Shown: one piece after another, positions 8,067-16,800 of the stretch
Numbering within the stretch: the first letter of the stretch is position 1
How the letters are laid out: each line of letters begins with the position of its first letter
From: an uncultured Acidobacteriota bacterium
GTDB lineage: Bacteria; Acidobacteriota; Blastocatellia; RBC074
DNA: 64,000 bases
NCBI GenBank assembly: GCA_902825875.1
Contig: CADECP010000007.1
Span: forward strand, 1 to 64,000
Direction of reading: 5' to 3'
Position numbers and translations under genes: made by a program
The notes under the pieces: model-generated
The model's database searches: none
What the model was told of the DNA's origin: nothing
What the model saw: the letters and a program-made list of their open reading frames with translations, nothing else

Positions 8067-8471
8067 ATGAGATCAAGAAACTATCCAATCGTCATCAGCC
8101 TGATGTTCGTGTTGATGGTGGGGCTGTTCAGTCTTCCACTATTGGCTCAGCACCATGATGCGCAGCACAAGGATGAAGGAATGATTCACGTCGGCAAGAA
8201 GGGGGAGACGAACCTCTCTTCTCCTCTGCGTGTCGGCGAGACAGTGCTCAAGCCCGGGCGATACCAGTTCAAACACACCATGGAGGGCGACGACCACGTG
8301 GTTGCTTTCACGACAACAGACGGAAAAGAAGTGGCGCGGGTGAAATGCAAACTAGAGCCACTGGGCGAGAAAGCAAAAGTGACAGCAATACACACCAGTC
8401 CTGGCACGGGCGGTGAGCGCGTGCTCACGGCAGTCCAGGTCCAGGGTGAGAACGCCAAGCACATCCTCTGA
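8067..8471 (+). CDS. Small secreted protein of unknown function
   Basis: 134 residues with a clear signal peptide (hydrophobic 8-27, cleavage near LLAQ). A short His-rich segment (QHHDAQH) follows, then a beta-rich domain with a VGETVLKPGRYQF motif like other small acidobacterial secreted proteins. A strong AAGGAGG site precedes the ATG. The His-rich N-terminus could bind metal (inference). No neighbour shows its role. Confidence 0.75.
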   Translation: MRSRNYPIVISLMFVLMVGLFSLPLLAQHHDAQHKDEGMIHVGKKGETNLSSPLRVGETVLKPGRYQFKHTMEGDDHVVAFTTTDGKEVARVKCKLEPLGEKAKVTAIHTSPGTGGERVLTAVQVQGENAKHIL

Positions 8472-8502
8472 GCCGCGACTTTCCACTGTCTGAGGCGCGG
8501 CT
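8471..8502 (+). terminator. Candidate hairpin after the secreted-protein gene
   Basis: AGCCGCG (8471-8477) can pair with CGCGGCT (8496-8502) across an 18-nt loop. There is no clear T-tract, so termination is uncertain. Confidence 0.4.
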
Positions 8503-8550
8503 AAAACCGTGCTTCAGGCAGTGGATCAAGCAGTTGGCGAGGTCAAAAGT

Positions 8551-8745
8551 ATGACCAAAGCAAAACTTATCAAGAAAGACGAAGCGATCAAACGGCGGAA
8601 GGAACAAACTGCTCAAAAGAGTCAGAAACAAGCGACTAAGAAAACTATGATTGCAGTTAGTGAGTGGATTGAAGGGCGTCGGAGTGAGCGTCTTGATCCA
8701 CGAACTGCTTTTGCCGCGTTGTTTGCCTGGCCGCAGGCTCAGTAA
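8551..8745 (+). CDS. Small basic protein, hypothetical
   Basis: 64 residues from the ATG at 8551, which has a GAGGT ribosome site seven bases upstream. The first 35 residues are very rich in Lys, Gln and Thr, predicted helical and positively charged. The C-terminus (FAALFAWPQAQ) is hydrophobic. It could be a small nucleic-acid-binding protein or not a gene at all. No family recognised. Confidence 0.4.
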   Translation: MTKAKLIKKDEAIKRRKEQTAQKSQKQATKKTMIAVSEWIEGRRSERLDPRTAFAALFAWPQAQ

Positions 8746-8826
8746 GTGAAAGATAAAGTGACACGAAAGAAAGTCGTCTGAAGCGTGAGCCGCGATTGAG
8801 CGAGCCATAGAGCAGGAGACGGAACA

Positions 8827-9261
8827 ATGATTGCGTTTGATGTTCATCCGCAGATGCTGCTGCGTTTGGTGGTCGCCGTCGTGCTGGGCGCGCTGGTCGG
8901 CTACGAGCGTGAGCGGAAAGGCAAACCTGCCGGAGTTCGCACGCACGGCATGGTATGTCTGGGTGCGGCTCTGTTTACGGTCGTTTCACTCTACGGCTTC
9001 GGCGCTTCCAGTGATCAAAGCCGCGTGGCAGCGATGATTGTTTCCGGTATCGGTTTTCTGGGAGCGGGAGCGGTCCTGCATCAACGAGAAAGCGTGCATG
9101 GATTGACGACGGCGGCAAGCCTGTGGGTGACGGCGGCGATTGGTCTGGCGGTTGGCGTGGGAATGATCGGGATGTCTTTCATGACAACGATTCTCGTCTT
9201 TCTGTCGCTGCGCTTCGGCCCGCGTCCAGGTGAGAAAACATCTCATCAGCAGGTGGAGTAA
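8827..9261 (+). CDS. MgtC/SapB family membrane protein
   Basis: 144 residues, matching the membrane domain of the MgtC/SapB family: GYERERKGKPAGVRTH in the first loop, GIGFLGAGAVL in a middle helix, and VHGLTTAASLWVTAAIG. Four hydrophobic segments are visible. The C-terminal ACT-like domain of Salmonella MgtC is missing, so it is the short SapB-like type. The family is linked to growth at low Mg2+ and membrane homeostasis, but the molecular function is not settled. A GGAGACGG site precedes the ATG, and a receiver-like gene follows after 3 bp. Confidence 0.92.
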   Translation: MIAFDVHPQMLLRLVVAVVLGALVGYERERKGKPAGVRTHGMVCLGAALFTVVSLYGFGASSDQSRVAAMIVSGIGFLGAGAVLHQRESVHGLTTAASLWVTAAIGLAVGVGMIGMSFMTTILVFLSLRFGPRPGEKTSHQQVE

Positions 9262-9264
9262 TCA

Positions 9265-9690
9265 ATGAACATGGCGATTTTTCAACCGCCGGGTGTCAAT
9301 CCCAGCGGCAATCGGCGTGTACTCGTTGTCAGTGACACTGTCGAAAGTTTGCAAAGAATTCGATCTGCGCTGGTAAAGAACGAAGTCGAAATCATCTTTG
9401 CATCCTCGCCCGAAGAGATGTGTCGCGGCTGCTGTGGCTGGAATGATTTGGTTGTTGTGGATATTGATCCGAAGCGTCTGACTGAAATTCTTGGGGCGCT
9501 CAGACGGTGTGCGGGATGCACGAAGACCCCGGTATTGGTAGAAGCGAGTAGAGTTTCCGCTGAGCCGTCTCTGGCTGGACTGCTGCCAACGTATCGCGCG
9601 ATGCCGTGCAGCGCCACAGACTTGCTCACACTTTCGCGGCACATCATCGGGCCGGAAGAGCCAGAGCCGAGGCGGCGCGGGATCCTCTGA
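9265..9690 (+). CDS. Degenerate receiver-like protein
   Basis: 141 residues with alpha/beta alternation like a response-regulator receiver domain: VLVVSDTVE as strand 1, VVVDID carrying the possible phospho-acceptor Asp, and a PVLVEAS strand. The usual acidic pair and the late Lys are not evident, so phosphorylation is doubtful. CRGCC and CAGC are unusual Cys clusters. It lies 3 bp after the MgtC gene, so the two are probably co-transcribed. An unrelated Rossmann-like protein is possible. Confidence 0.55.
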   Translation: MNMAIFQPPGVNPSGNRRVLVVSDTVESLQRIRSALVKNEVEIIFASSPEEMCRGCCGWNDLVVVDIDPKRLTEILGALRRCAGCTKTPVLVEASRVSAEPSLAGLLPTYRAMPCSATDLLTLSRHIIGPEEPEPRRRGIL

Positions 9691-9729
9691 TTTTCTTCAA
9701 TAAGGAACGTGTTGCGGAGAGAAGGAAAT

Positions 9730-11589
9730 ATGAACGACGCTCAGAAAGATCCGGTTTGTGGGATGACGGTGCTACCGGAGCGCGGGCTGGCCGCGCCCTA
9801 TAGCGATCAGACGATTTACTTTTGTTCGGAGTATTGCCGAAACAAGTTTCTCGCCCAACCAGAGCTTTATCTCACCGCACTGGTCGCTCGCAGCTTTGAC
9901 GAAGCCAAAGAGCATCGGCGGATGGCCTATTTCTCGATGGAAGTTGCCGTCGGTTCAAGTATGCCAACTTACTCCGGCGGACTCGGCGTGTTGGCCGGAG
10001 ATACGTTGAAATCTTGCGCTGATCTTCGTGTGCCGGTAGTGGGCGTGAGCCTGCTCTTTCGCAAAGGCTACTTCGACCAGAAGTTTGACCAGTGGGGCGG
10101 ACAGCAGGAAGGGCCGGTCGAGTGGAACCCCGCTCATTTCCTCCAGCCTCTGCCTTTGACAGTTCAGGTGGAGATTGAGCAGCGAACCGTGCAGGTGTGC
10201 GCCTGGCAGCACAACATCGTCGGCCTGAGCGGCTACGTCGTGCCGTTGATTCTGCTCGACACAGATGTTGCGGGCAACGCGGATGATGACCGCGCGCTGA
10301 CTGATTACCTTTACGGCGGTGATCAAAAGTATCGGCTGGCGCAAGAGATAGTGTTAGGCATTGGCGGGCTTAGGATGCTGCGCGCTTTGGAATATAGCGG
10401 CGTCGAGAAATTCCACATGAATGAGGGGCATGCCAGTCTGCTCGTTCTGGAACTTCTGGAAGAACAGAAAGCATTGCCATCTGCCGAGTGGGACTTCCAG
10501 CGGGTGAGAAACCAATGCGTCTTCACTACCCACACGCCGGTGCCGGCGGGACACGATAAATTTGAGTATGACCTGGTGGAGCGTGTATTGGGCAAGGTTA
10601 TGCCCTTCGAGATTTTGCAGATGCTCGGCGGACAGGAGCGGTTGAATATGACTTTGCTCGCGCTGAATCTGAGCCGCTACGTCAACGGCGTGGCAAAGCG
10701 ACACGAAGAAGTTTCGCGCGAGATGTTTCCAGGTTATCCCATCAACCATATCACCAACGGCGTGCATTCGTGGACGTGGACATGCGACAGCTTCAAGGCA
10801 CTCTACGGCCGTTATATTCCGGGCTGGGCTAACGATCCGGCGATGCTGAGACAGGCGGTCAGCCTTCCCAAAGATGAAGTTTGGGTGGCGCACAGCGAAG
10901 CCAAAACCCGGCTGCTCGCGCTGGTCAAAGAGCAAACAGGAATTGCGCTTTCAGCCGATGCCTTGACGATTGGGTTTGCCCGCCGCGCCACACAGTACAA
11001 GCGCGCTGATCTGGTCTTCTCCGACGTCCAACGTCTGCTGGACATGGTAAGGCGGGGATACCCTTTGCAATTCGTTTTTGCCGGGAAAGCGCATCCGCGA
11101 GATGACGGAGGCAAGGAACTGATTCGGCGTATCGTGGCGGTCGCGCGTCAGACGGGTGATCAGATTCCGATTGTCTATCTGGAAAATTACGACCTGGATT
11201 TAGCGCGGCTGATTGTTTCCGGCGTTGACCTCTGGCTCAACACGCCGCAGCGCTCGCTCGAAGCGTCAGGCACTTCCGGCATGAAGGCCGCGCACAATGG
11301 CGTGCCGAGCTTCAGCACGCTGGACGGCTGGTGGATCGAAGGTTGTCTTGAAGGGCAGACAGGTTGGGCGATTGGCGCGCGCGAGGCGGGAGCGGCGGAT
11401 GCCGATTCCGTCAACCGGCGCGATGCCGAAGATTTGTACCAGAAGTTGGAGAACGTGATCGCGCCGTTGTTTTATCAGCAGCGCCAGCGTTGGCTTGAGG
11501 TGATGCGGCAGGCGATTGCGTTGAATGCTTCCTATTTCAACACGCATCGCATGGTGCAGCAGTACGTCACCAATGCGTATCTGTCTTGA
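9730..11589 (+). CDS. Alpha-glucan (glycogen) phosphorylase with N-terminal YHS domain
   Basis: 619 residues from the ATG at 9730 (GGAGAGAAGG site). Residues about 7-46 are a YHS-type metal-binding domain (DPVCGM, then CSEYCRNKF). The rest is a GT35 phosphorylase of the short bacterial/archaeal type: [11 protein letters not shown] and [11 protein letters not shown] near the start, an [14 protein letters not shown] segment, and [12 protein letters not shown] with K519 as the expected pyridoxal-phosphate lysine. It would release glucose-1-phosphate from storage glucan. The YHS fusion is unusual for a carbohydrate enzyme and may give metal sensing. It is coupled to the GH57 gene downstream. Confidence 0.92.
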   Translation: MNDAQKDPVCGMTVLPERGLAAPYSDQTIYFCSEYCRNKFLAQPELYLTALVARSFDEAKEHRRMAYFSMEVAVGSSMPTYSGGLGVLAGDTLKSCADLRVPVVGVSLLFRKGYFDQKFDQWGGQQEGPVEWNPAHFLQPLPLTVQVEIEQRTVQVCAWQHNIVGLSGYVVPLILLDTDVAGNADDDRALTDYLYGGDQKYRLAQEIVLGIGGLRMLRALEYSGVEKFHMNEGHASLLVLELLEEQKALPSAEWDFQRVRNQCVFTTHTPVPAGHDKFEYDLVERVLGKVMPFEILQMLGGQERLNMTLLALNLSRYVNGVAKRHEEVSREMFPGYPINHITNGVHSWTWTCDSFKALYGRYIPGWANDPAMLRQAVSLPKDEVWVAHSEAKTRLLALVKEQTGIALSADALTIGFARRATQYKRADLVFSDVQRLLDMVRRGYPLQFVFAGKAHPRDDGGKELIRRIVAVARQTGDQIPIVYLENYDLDLARLIVSGVDLWLNTPQRSLEASGTSGMKAAHNGVPSFSTLDGWWIEGCLEGQTGWAIGAREAGAADADSVNRRDAEDLYQKLENVIAPLFYQQRQRWLEVMRQAIALNASYFNTHRMVQQYVTNAYLS

Positions 11590-11624
11590 ATTCCCGATCT
11601 GAATGCTCCGTTCGATTGACCGCT

Positions 11625-13919
11625 ATGATTCTATGGCACCTTTCAATAGATGCTCCGCGTCAACCCCACCGCATCAGCCCCGGTGATTCGGTCATCCTGC
11701 ACATCGGTTCCTGGCCAATCGAGGAGGGGCAGTCTGTCTGGATCGAATATTCCGTCATGCACCTGGATGGTACGCGCGAGGCTGATCGAATAACGGCGCT
11801 TTGGCAAAAGAACAGTGACACGAACAGCTATTGGCAAGCCAGCTTTGGCCCGTTCGCTGAGGGTGATGCAGTGACTTACTCTGTTCGAGGCCAAAGCCAG
11901 GGTAGGGACGCTACGGCAATTACCGCAGGTTTTGCTGTAGGCCCGAAGGTTTATCTGGCATTGCTCTGGCATCAGCATCAGCCGGTTTACAAAAACACTG
12001 CTCATCCGACGCAGGCCGGAAGCTACTGGCACCCCTGGGTGCGCCTGCATGCGCTCCGTGACTATTACTCAATGGCCGCGCTGGTGGCCGCGCATCCGGG
12101 CGTCCATCTGACGATCAATCTCACGCCCTCGCTAATCTGGCAGATTGAGGACTACACCGAGCGCGGCGCAACAGATCGCGCGCTGGACCTGACCTTGAAA
12201 CCGGCGGAAGCCCTGGAAGCAGCCGAGCGCAAGTTCATTTTGGAAAACTTCTTTGAGGCGCACTGGCATCACCAGATCGCCACGCATCCTCGTTATAGCG
12301 ATTTGTTCCTGCAACGCCGGGAAGGACGCGAGTTTACAGTGCAAGACCTGCGCGATTTGCAGATGTGGTTCAATCTCGCCTGGTTCGGCAGGGAGTTTCG
12401 TGAAAGCGAAGTAAAACTGGTTACAGGTGAAACGGCTTCCGTGCGCCGCTTCGTCGAGCAAGGGCGCAATTACAACGTGGCCGACATCGAAGCAATGGTT
12501 GAAGAGCAATACAAGCTGATGCGCGCTGTCCTTCCTCTCCACCGCCAATTGCAAGCTCAAGGGCAGATCGAAGTTTCCACGTCGCCCTTCTTTCATCCGA
12601 TTCTTCCCCTGCTGATTGATACCGACCGCGCAACGATTGATCGGCTTGGCGCAACGCATCCAGTGCGCTTCTCCTACCCCGAAGATGCGGACGCGCAGGT
12701 CAAGCTCGCCGCCGAATGGTACGAGCAGACTTTCGGTAAGCCGCCGCGAGGAATGTGGCCGTCTGAGGGCGCGGTGAGCCAGTCAGTTATTCCCTGCTTC
12801 GCCAGAAAGAATGTGCGCTGGCTGGCAACAGATCGCGGTGTACTCACGCGCTCAGGACAATGGGGCTATGAAGCCGATAATCCAGATGTCCTGTGCCAGC
12901 CTTACCGCGCATTGGAAGAAGATTCCTCGCTCATGATCTTTTTCCGCGACCCGCAGCTATCAGACTCCATCGGCTTTCGCTACCAAAGCTATGACGACTA
13001 CGAAGAGGCGGCCAGAGGTTTTATCGGGCAAATCAAAAATGGCTTTGTCCGCCATTTCAAGCACGGGAAAGACCGGGTTCTGACAGTGGTACTGGATGGC
13101 GAAAACGCTTGGGGGGCTTATCGGGAAGATGGTCGGCCATTTTTGCAGGCGCTTTACCGTTTGCTGGAGCGCGATGCTGAAATCCGCACCGTGACTTTCT
13201 GCGAATATCTGGACGGAAACCCGATGCATGGCATCAGGGCGCATCCGGTCGAGGATCAGGAAAGAGTTTATGATCTCTTTCCCGGCTCGTGGATAGATGA
13301 AAGCGCTTCCGCACCAGGGGTTGATTGGGGAACCTGGATCGGCGAGGAAGAAGAAAATCGCGGCTGGGAGTTGCTGAAACAAGCGCGGGAATTTCTTCAG
13401 CGCAAAGGCGCGACGCCTGAAACCGCCCCTGCCGCTTTTCAATCTTTGTACATCGCGGAAGGCAGCGATTGGTTCTGGTGGTTCGGCGGAGATCAGGATT
13501 CCGGGAAGGACGAAACGTTCGATGACCTGTTTCGCCAGCATCTCAAGAATATTTATCGTGCTTTCGGTGAGGCTGCACCTCCTGAGCTTGACCGCCATAT
13601 CGTACCTCACGCCGTCGTTTGGACTCACGTCGCTCCGGCAGACAGCATACAGATTGGCGACCGTCTGACAGTGCGCACTCATTGCCCCGGGCGCTTGATT
13701 TGGAACGTCGAAGATCAACCAGCGCAGACAGCCGATCTGCTGCCGGTGGGCGGCGTGATGGCCGGAGCGAGTCGTTTCCAGCTTTCTGTTGGCCCTTTCT
13801 CAGAAGCAGGTGATCTTCACTTCACTTTTGAATGTACCCATGCTGGCTGTCCGGGAACTTTCATCTGCTGCGATTCACGACCATATCGCGTAAATATTGA
13901 GTCGCATTCGCAATTGTGA
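11625..13919 (+). CDS. Glycoside hydrolase family 57 protein
   Basis: About 764 residues from the ATG at 11625; a TTG at 11586 overlapping the previous stop is an alternative, and neither has a clear ribosome site. An N-terminal beta-sandwich (about 1-105) precedes the GH57 domain. That domain has LLWHQHQP (motif 1), GMWPSEGAVS with candidate nucleophile E381 (motif 3) and VLDGENAWG with an acidic residue near 491 (motif 4). GH57 enzymes act on alpha-glucans (amylase, amylopullulanase, 4-alpha-glucanotransferase or branching). Adjacent glucan phosphorylase supports a role in glycogen or maltodextrin turnover. No signal peptide, so cytoplasmic. Confidence 0.9.
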   Translation: MILWHLSIDAPRQPHRISPGDSVILHIGSWPIEEGQSVWIEYSVMHLDGTREADRITALWQKNSDTNSYWQASFGPFAEGDAVTYSVRGQSQGRDATAITAGFAVGPKVYLALLWHQHQPVYKNTAHPTQAGSYWHPWVRLHALRDYYSMAALVAAHPGVHLTINLTPSLIWQIEDYTERGATDRALDLTLKPAEALEAAERKFILENFFEAHWHHQIATHPRYSDLFLQRREGREFTVQDLRDLQMWFNLAWFGREFRESEVKLVTGETASVRRFVEQGRNYNVADIEAMVEEQYKLMRAVLPLHRQLQAQGQIEVSTSPFFHPILPLLIDTDRATIDRLGATHPVRFSYPEDADAQVKLAAEWYEQTFGKPPRGMWPSEGAVSQSVIPCFARKNVRWLATDRGVLTRSGQWGYEADNPDVLCQPYRALEEDSSLMIFFRDPQLSDSIGFRYQSYDDYEEAARGFIGQIKNGFVRHFKHGKDRVLTVVLDGENAWGAYREDGRPFLQALYRLLERDAEIRTVTFCEYLDGNPMHGIRAHPVEDQERVYDLFPGSWIDESASAPGVDWGTWIGEEEENRGWELLKQAREFLQRKGATPETAPAAFQSLYIAEGSDWFWWFGGDQDSGKDETFDDLFRQHLKNIYRAFGEAAPPELDRHIVPHAVVWTHVAPADSIQIGDRLTVRTHCPGRLIWNVEDQPAQTADLLPVGGVMAGASRFQLSVGPFSEAGDLHFTFECTHAGCPGTFICCDSRPYRVNIESHSQL

Positions 13920-13938
13920 CATGCCAGACAGGCTAGCT

Positions 13939-13978
13939 AAAAAAAACTCAGGCCGACCCTGACGAGCCAGCCCTGAGT
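13939..13978 (-). terminator. Rho-independent terminator for the minus-strand gene at 14003
   Basis: ACTCAGG (13946-13952) pairs with CCTGAGT (13972-13978). Read on the minus strand the stem is followed by an uninterrupted run of eight Ts. Confidence 0.75.
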
Positions 13979-14002
13979 AAGACGAGAAAAGGAAGAGCAA
14001 AT

Positions 14003-14383
14003 TTATTCAGCCTCGGTAAGCTTCTCCACAAGAATCTTACCGTCGTGCTTCATGCCCTCGACGATCATCTTGATATGATCTTTTTTCGAGGTTTTCTCGA
14101 ATAGCGCCTTCGTCAGGGCATTGCCTTTCGCGTCGAAGGGGTACCACTTGCCGTCAACGTAGATGCCGTAGCCACTCTTCACGCACTCTGCCATCAAAGC
14201 GCATTCTTTGGTGTGTTCCGCGGCAGCTTTGGTCGCGGCTTCAGGCGCTGCACTTACGTGCTCAGCGAAACACATCACATCCACCACGTAACCCGTAAGC
14301 TTGACCTTCTCATGCGCCAGAGCAGATGAAGCGGTGACAGCAAGAACAGCGAGACCAATCCACAAGATTGCCAGTTTTTTCAT
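14003..14383 (-). CDS. Small secreted protein of unknown function
   Basis: 126 residues with a signal peptide (about 1-23, ASSALAHE). The mature part begins with KVKLTGYVVDVMC, followed by two further Cys (ECALMAEC), a YGIYVDGKWYPFD beta motif and a charged end. The three cysteines may form a disulfide or bind metal. It is the only minus-strand gene in the first 39 kb and has its own ribosome site (GAGGAG) and terminator, so it is an independent unit. No family recognised. Confidence 0.75.
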   Translation of the reverse strand: MKKLAILWIGLAVLAVTASSALAHEKVKLTGYVVDVMCFAEHVSAAPEAATKAAAEHTKECALMAECVKSGYGIYVDGKWYPFDAKGNALTKALFEKTSKKDHIKMIVEGMKHDGKILVEKLTEAE

Positions 14384-14774
14384 TCAATTGACTCCTCAAG
14401 TTTAAGATTTTCCAGCGCACGATATTTGAAGATAACGTGCGCTACTCATTGGGACGACTTTCGGTCTTTCTAGCACATGTCGTGCCAAATGGAGGCGCGT
14501 TGATATTGCTGAGGAAAGGGCGTTTGAGCCTGGATAGACTGTCTGAAAACAGACTTGCGGCTGTCTGTTTTACAGCAGGTTTCGGCAACAGTGATGCTGT
14601 CAGGCAAGTCCGACAGAATATGGTTGCATCGGTTTGATTACTGCTTTGAGAGCGTTTCCATCTCGTTTGCCCCAGCCCATCAAATCACTGCAAGCGCTGG
14701 AATATTCGATGGCTCGTGGTTTGCGTAATACAACGTGAGATGGGGAATGGTTCCCATCTACAAAAGGAGTCATC
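14384..14774. other. Intergenic region between divergent genes, with an inverted repeat
   Basis: No convincing gene in 391 bp. It must hold the promoters of the minus-strand secreted protein and the plus-strand multicopper oxidase. A 9-bp inverted repeat (AAAACAGAC at 14546-14554, GTCTGTTTT at 14563-14571, 8-nt spacer) is the only strong symmetry. Confidence 0.6.
14546..14571. promoter_or_regulatory. 26-bp inverted repeat, candidate operator
   Basis: Perfect 9-bp arms around an 8-nt spacer, 204 bp before the multicopper oxidase ATG. It could be a copper-regulator site or a hairpin. No regulator for it is visible nearby. Confidence 0.45.
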
Positions 14775-16433
14775 ATGCAAGTGAGTAAGATACTAAACAG
14801 GCGTACTTTTCTGAGAACAACGGGGCTAGGCACGGCTGGATTGCTGGCCAAAATTGGGGTTGCGCCAATTGCTGCTAAAGAGCCTCGGACAAATACCATC
14901 GCTGATTTTTTGGAAATCGCACTACAAGCGACGGCTTTTGAGTTGCCATTGTTGCCGGGGACATGGACTCGCGTTTGGGGATACAAAGGCTCTGTTCTCT
15001 ACGGCGATCCGGCAAGTTTGCAGACGATTCAAGAGCCCCCTCGCAATTACCCGGTTAGGTTTTCCAATCGCGCCAACCTGCAAGCGCCGCCACGCCGGGC
15101 GAGGCCGCCTTACAGCTATTTAGGGCCGATTATCAAAGTGCGGCGCGGGCAGCGGGTTCGCATCAACTTCACCAACAATCTGCCGGAGCAGACGGTTATG
15201 CATTGGCACGGACTGCACATTGCGCCGGAGATGGATGCGCATCCGAGTTTTCTGGTGGCGCCAGGGCAGAATTATGTCTACGAGTTCGAGGTCGCGAACC
15301 GCGCAGGCACATATTGGTTTCACCCACATCCTGACGGGCGCACTGGGCGGCAGGTTTACAACGGTCTGGCAGGTCTGTTCGTTGTTTCAGATGATGAAGA
15401 GGCGGCTGCCAGTCTGCCTGCTGGGAATTTTGACATCCCGCTGGTGATTCAAGATCGAATCATTGATGCCAACAATCAATTCGTCTATCAGGCGGGTGGC
15501 GGCCAGACTGGCGGAATGATGGGCAACGATGGATTCCTCGGCGACCGCATTCTGGTTAATGGACGGCCTGATTTTACGCTGGATGTGGCGCGGCGGGCAT
15601 ATCGGCTGCGGCTGCTCAACGGCTCGAATTCGCGTGTCTACAAGCTGGTTTGGGATGACGGCACGCCTTTGACTGTCATTGGCACGGATGGCGGCCTGTT
15701 GGAACGGGCGGTGCAGCGCAACTACGTGATGCTGGCTCCGGGGGAGCGGGTAGAGTTGTGGGTTGATTTCAGTGGACGTGAATCGGGCGCGATGATGCAA
15801 TTGCGCAGCCTCCAATTTTCCGGCGCGGAGATGGGTATGGGTATGGGAGGAAACCAGATGTTGCCGAATGGCGCTCCGTTCACTGTCATGAATGTTCGTG
15901 TCGTGGGCCGGGCGGGCGAACCGACTCCGCCACCTACGCAACTTTCAACCATCAACCGATACCGAATGGAAGATACGGTCAATCGGAATGCGCCACGCAG
16001 CTTTGCGGTTTCAATGGGCACTGGGGGGATGATGGGCGGCGGAATGCGCTGGCTGCTTAACGGGCGACCTTATCAAGAGGCAGAAGTTGCCACGAATGAG
16101 ATCGTTCGGCTCAATACGACTGAGGTCTGGGAACTGATCAACAACAGCACCGGCGGAATGATGGGAATGAGCATGGTTCATCCAATCCACATTCACGGGT
16201 TGCAATTCCAAGTGATTGAGCGGCAGATCGCATCGCAGATGACCGCAGGTTATGAAACCGTGCGTTACGGCTATGTGGACGAGGGCTGGAAGGACACCGT
16301 AATGATGATGCCAGGGGAGCGAATCCGGCTGTTGCTTCGGTTTGAAGATTTCACCGGCAAGTATGTTTATCACTGCCACAATCTCGAACACGAAGACGCC
16401 GGGATGATGCGCAATTATCTGGTGCGAGCCTGA
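14775..16433 (+). CDS. Multicopper oxidase (CueO/CopA-like)
   Basis: 552 residues with a Tat-type signal (RRTFLRTTGLG, residues 9-19), so exported folded. All four copper-binding segments are present: HWHGLH (143-148), HPH (183-185), HPIHIHG (469-475) and HCHNLEHEDAGMM (from 533), giving the T1 and trinuclear T2/T3 sites. Met-rich stretches (GMGMGGNQM, GGMMGGGM, GGMMGMSM) recall the substrate-copper region of CueO. The likely role is oxidation of Cu(I) to Cu(II) in the periplasm. It stands 5' of a Cus-type efflux operon, which fits copper detoxification. GAGGAG-like AAAGGAGTC precedes the ATG. Confidence 0.93.
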   Translation: MQVSKILNRRTFLRTTGLGTAGLLAKIGVAPIAAKEPRTNTIADFLEIALQATAFELPLLPGTWTRVWGYKGSVLYGDPASLQTIQEPPRNYPVRFSNRANLQAPPRRARPPYSYLGPIIKVRRGQRVRINFTNNLPEQTVMHWHGLHIAPEMDAHPSFLVAPGQNYVYEFEVANRAGTYWFHPHPDGRTGRQVYNGLAGLFVVSDDEEAAASLPAGNFDIPLVIQDRIIDANNQFVYQAGGGQTGGMMGNDGFLGDRILVNGRPDFTLDVARRAYRLRLLNGSNSRVYKLVWDDGTPLTVIGTDGGLLERAVQRNYVMLAPGERVELWVDFSGRESGAMMQLRSLQFSGAEMGMGMGGNQMLPNGAPFTVMNVRVVGRAGEPTPPPTQLSTINRYRMEDTVNRNAPRSFAVSMGTGGMMGGGMRWLLNGRPYQEAEVATNEIVRLNTTEVWELINNSTGGMMGMSMVHPIHIHGLQFQVIERQIASQMTAGYETVRYGYVDEGWKDTVMMMPGERIRLLLRFEDFTGKYVYHCHNLEHEDAGMMRNYLVRA

Positions 16434-16800
16434 ATCTTGGGTGATTCAAAGCGGGGACTGGCCGAAAGAATACCCATACCCGCCAGGGGTATCAGGAAAA
16501 TTCAAAATCGGCTGAGTGAATTTCCTGTATCTACCCGTATCTACCCTGTGCTTTGGAAAACTCCTCATTCGATTGGGCGGATTTACGCACCTTGCTGAAT
16601 TTCATTTCGCTTTAGCGAGAATTTTGCGGTTTCGTAGCGTTGAAATGAGGAATGCCGCTTGCTGTATGAGTTCTAAGGACGAATTGTTCAGATGTGACGA
16701 GCGTCACATCTGAACGTGACAAGTGTCGTAGTTTTTTCTGACAACAGTCGCCAAAATAACTTTCGTCAGAATGAAGTGAAGTAGTTGGAAGGAGAAGAGC
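16434..16800. other. Intergenic region before the metal-efflux operon
   Basis: 367 bp without a convincing gene. It contains short direct repeats around 16527-16550 (TATCTACCC twice) and the CRP-type operator at 16690. Confidence 0.6.
16690..16732 (+). promoter_or_regulatory. CRP-type operator/promoter upstream of the metal-efflux operon
   Basis: Two perfect 10-bp arms (AGATGTGACG and CGTCACATCT) around a 2-bp centre span 16690-16711 and contain TGTGA-N6-TCACA at 16693-16708. After 18 nt, which include GTGACAA, comes CGTAGT (16727-16732) and a T-run. Spacing is identical to the sites at 1375 and 2245. Confidence 0.82.

Noticed and set aside
14437-14637. A 66-residue frame in the gap before the multicopper oxidase
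   Set aside because: No ribosome site, spans the inverted repeat, no similarity to known families.
16516-16713. A 65-residue frame before the efflux operon
   Set aside because: It ends inside the CRP-type operator and lacks a ribosome site.
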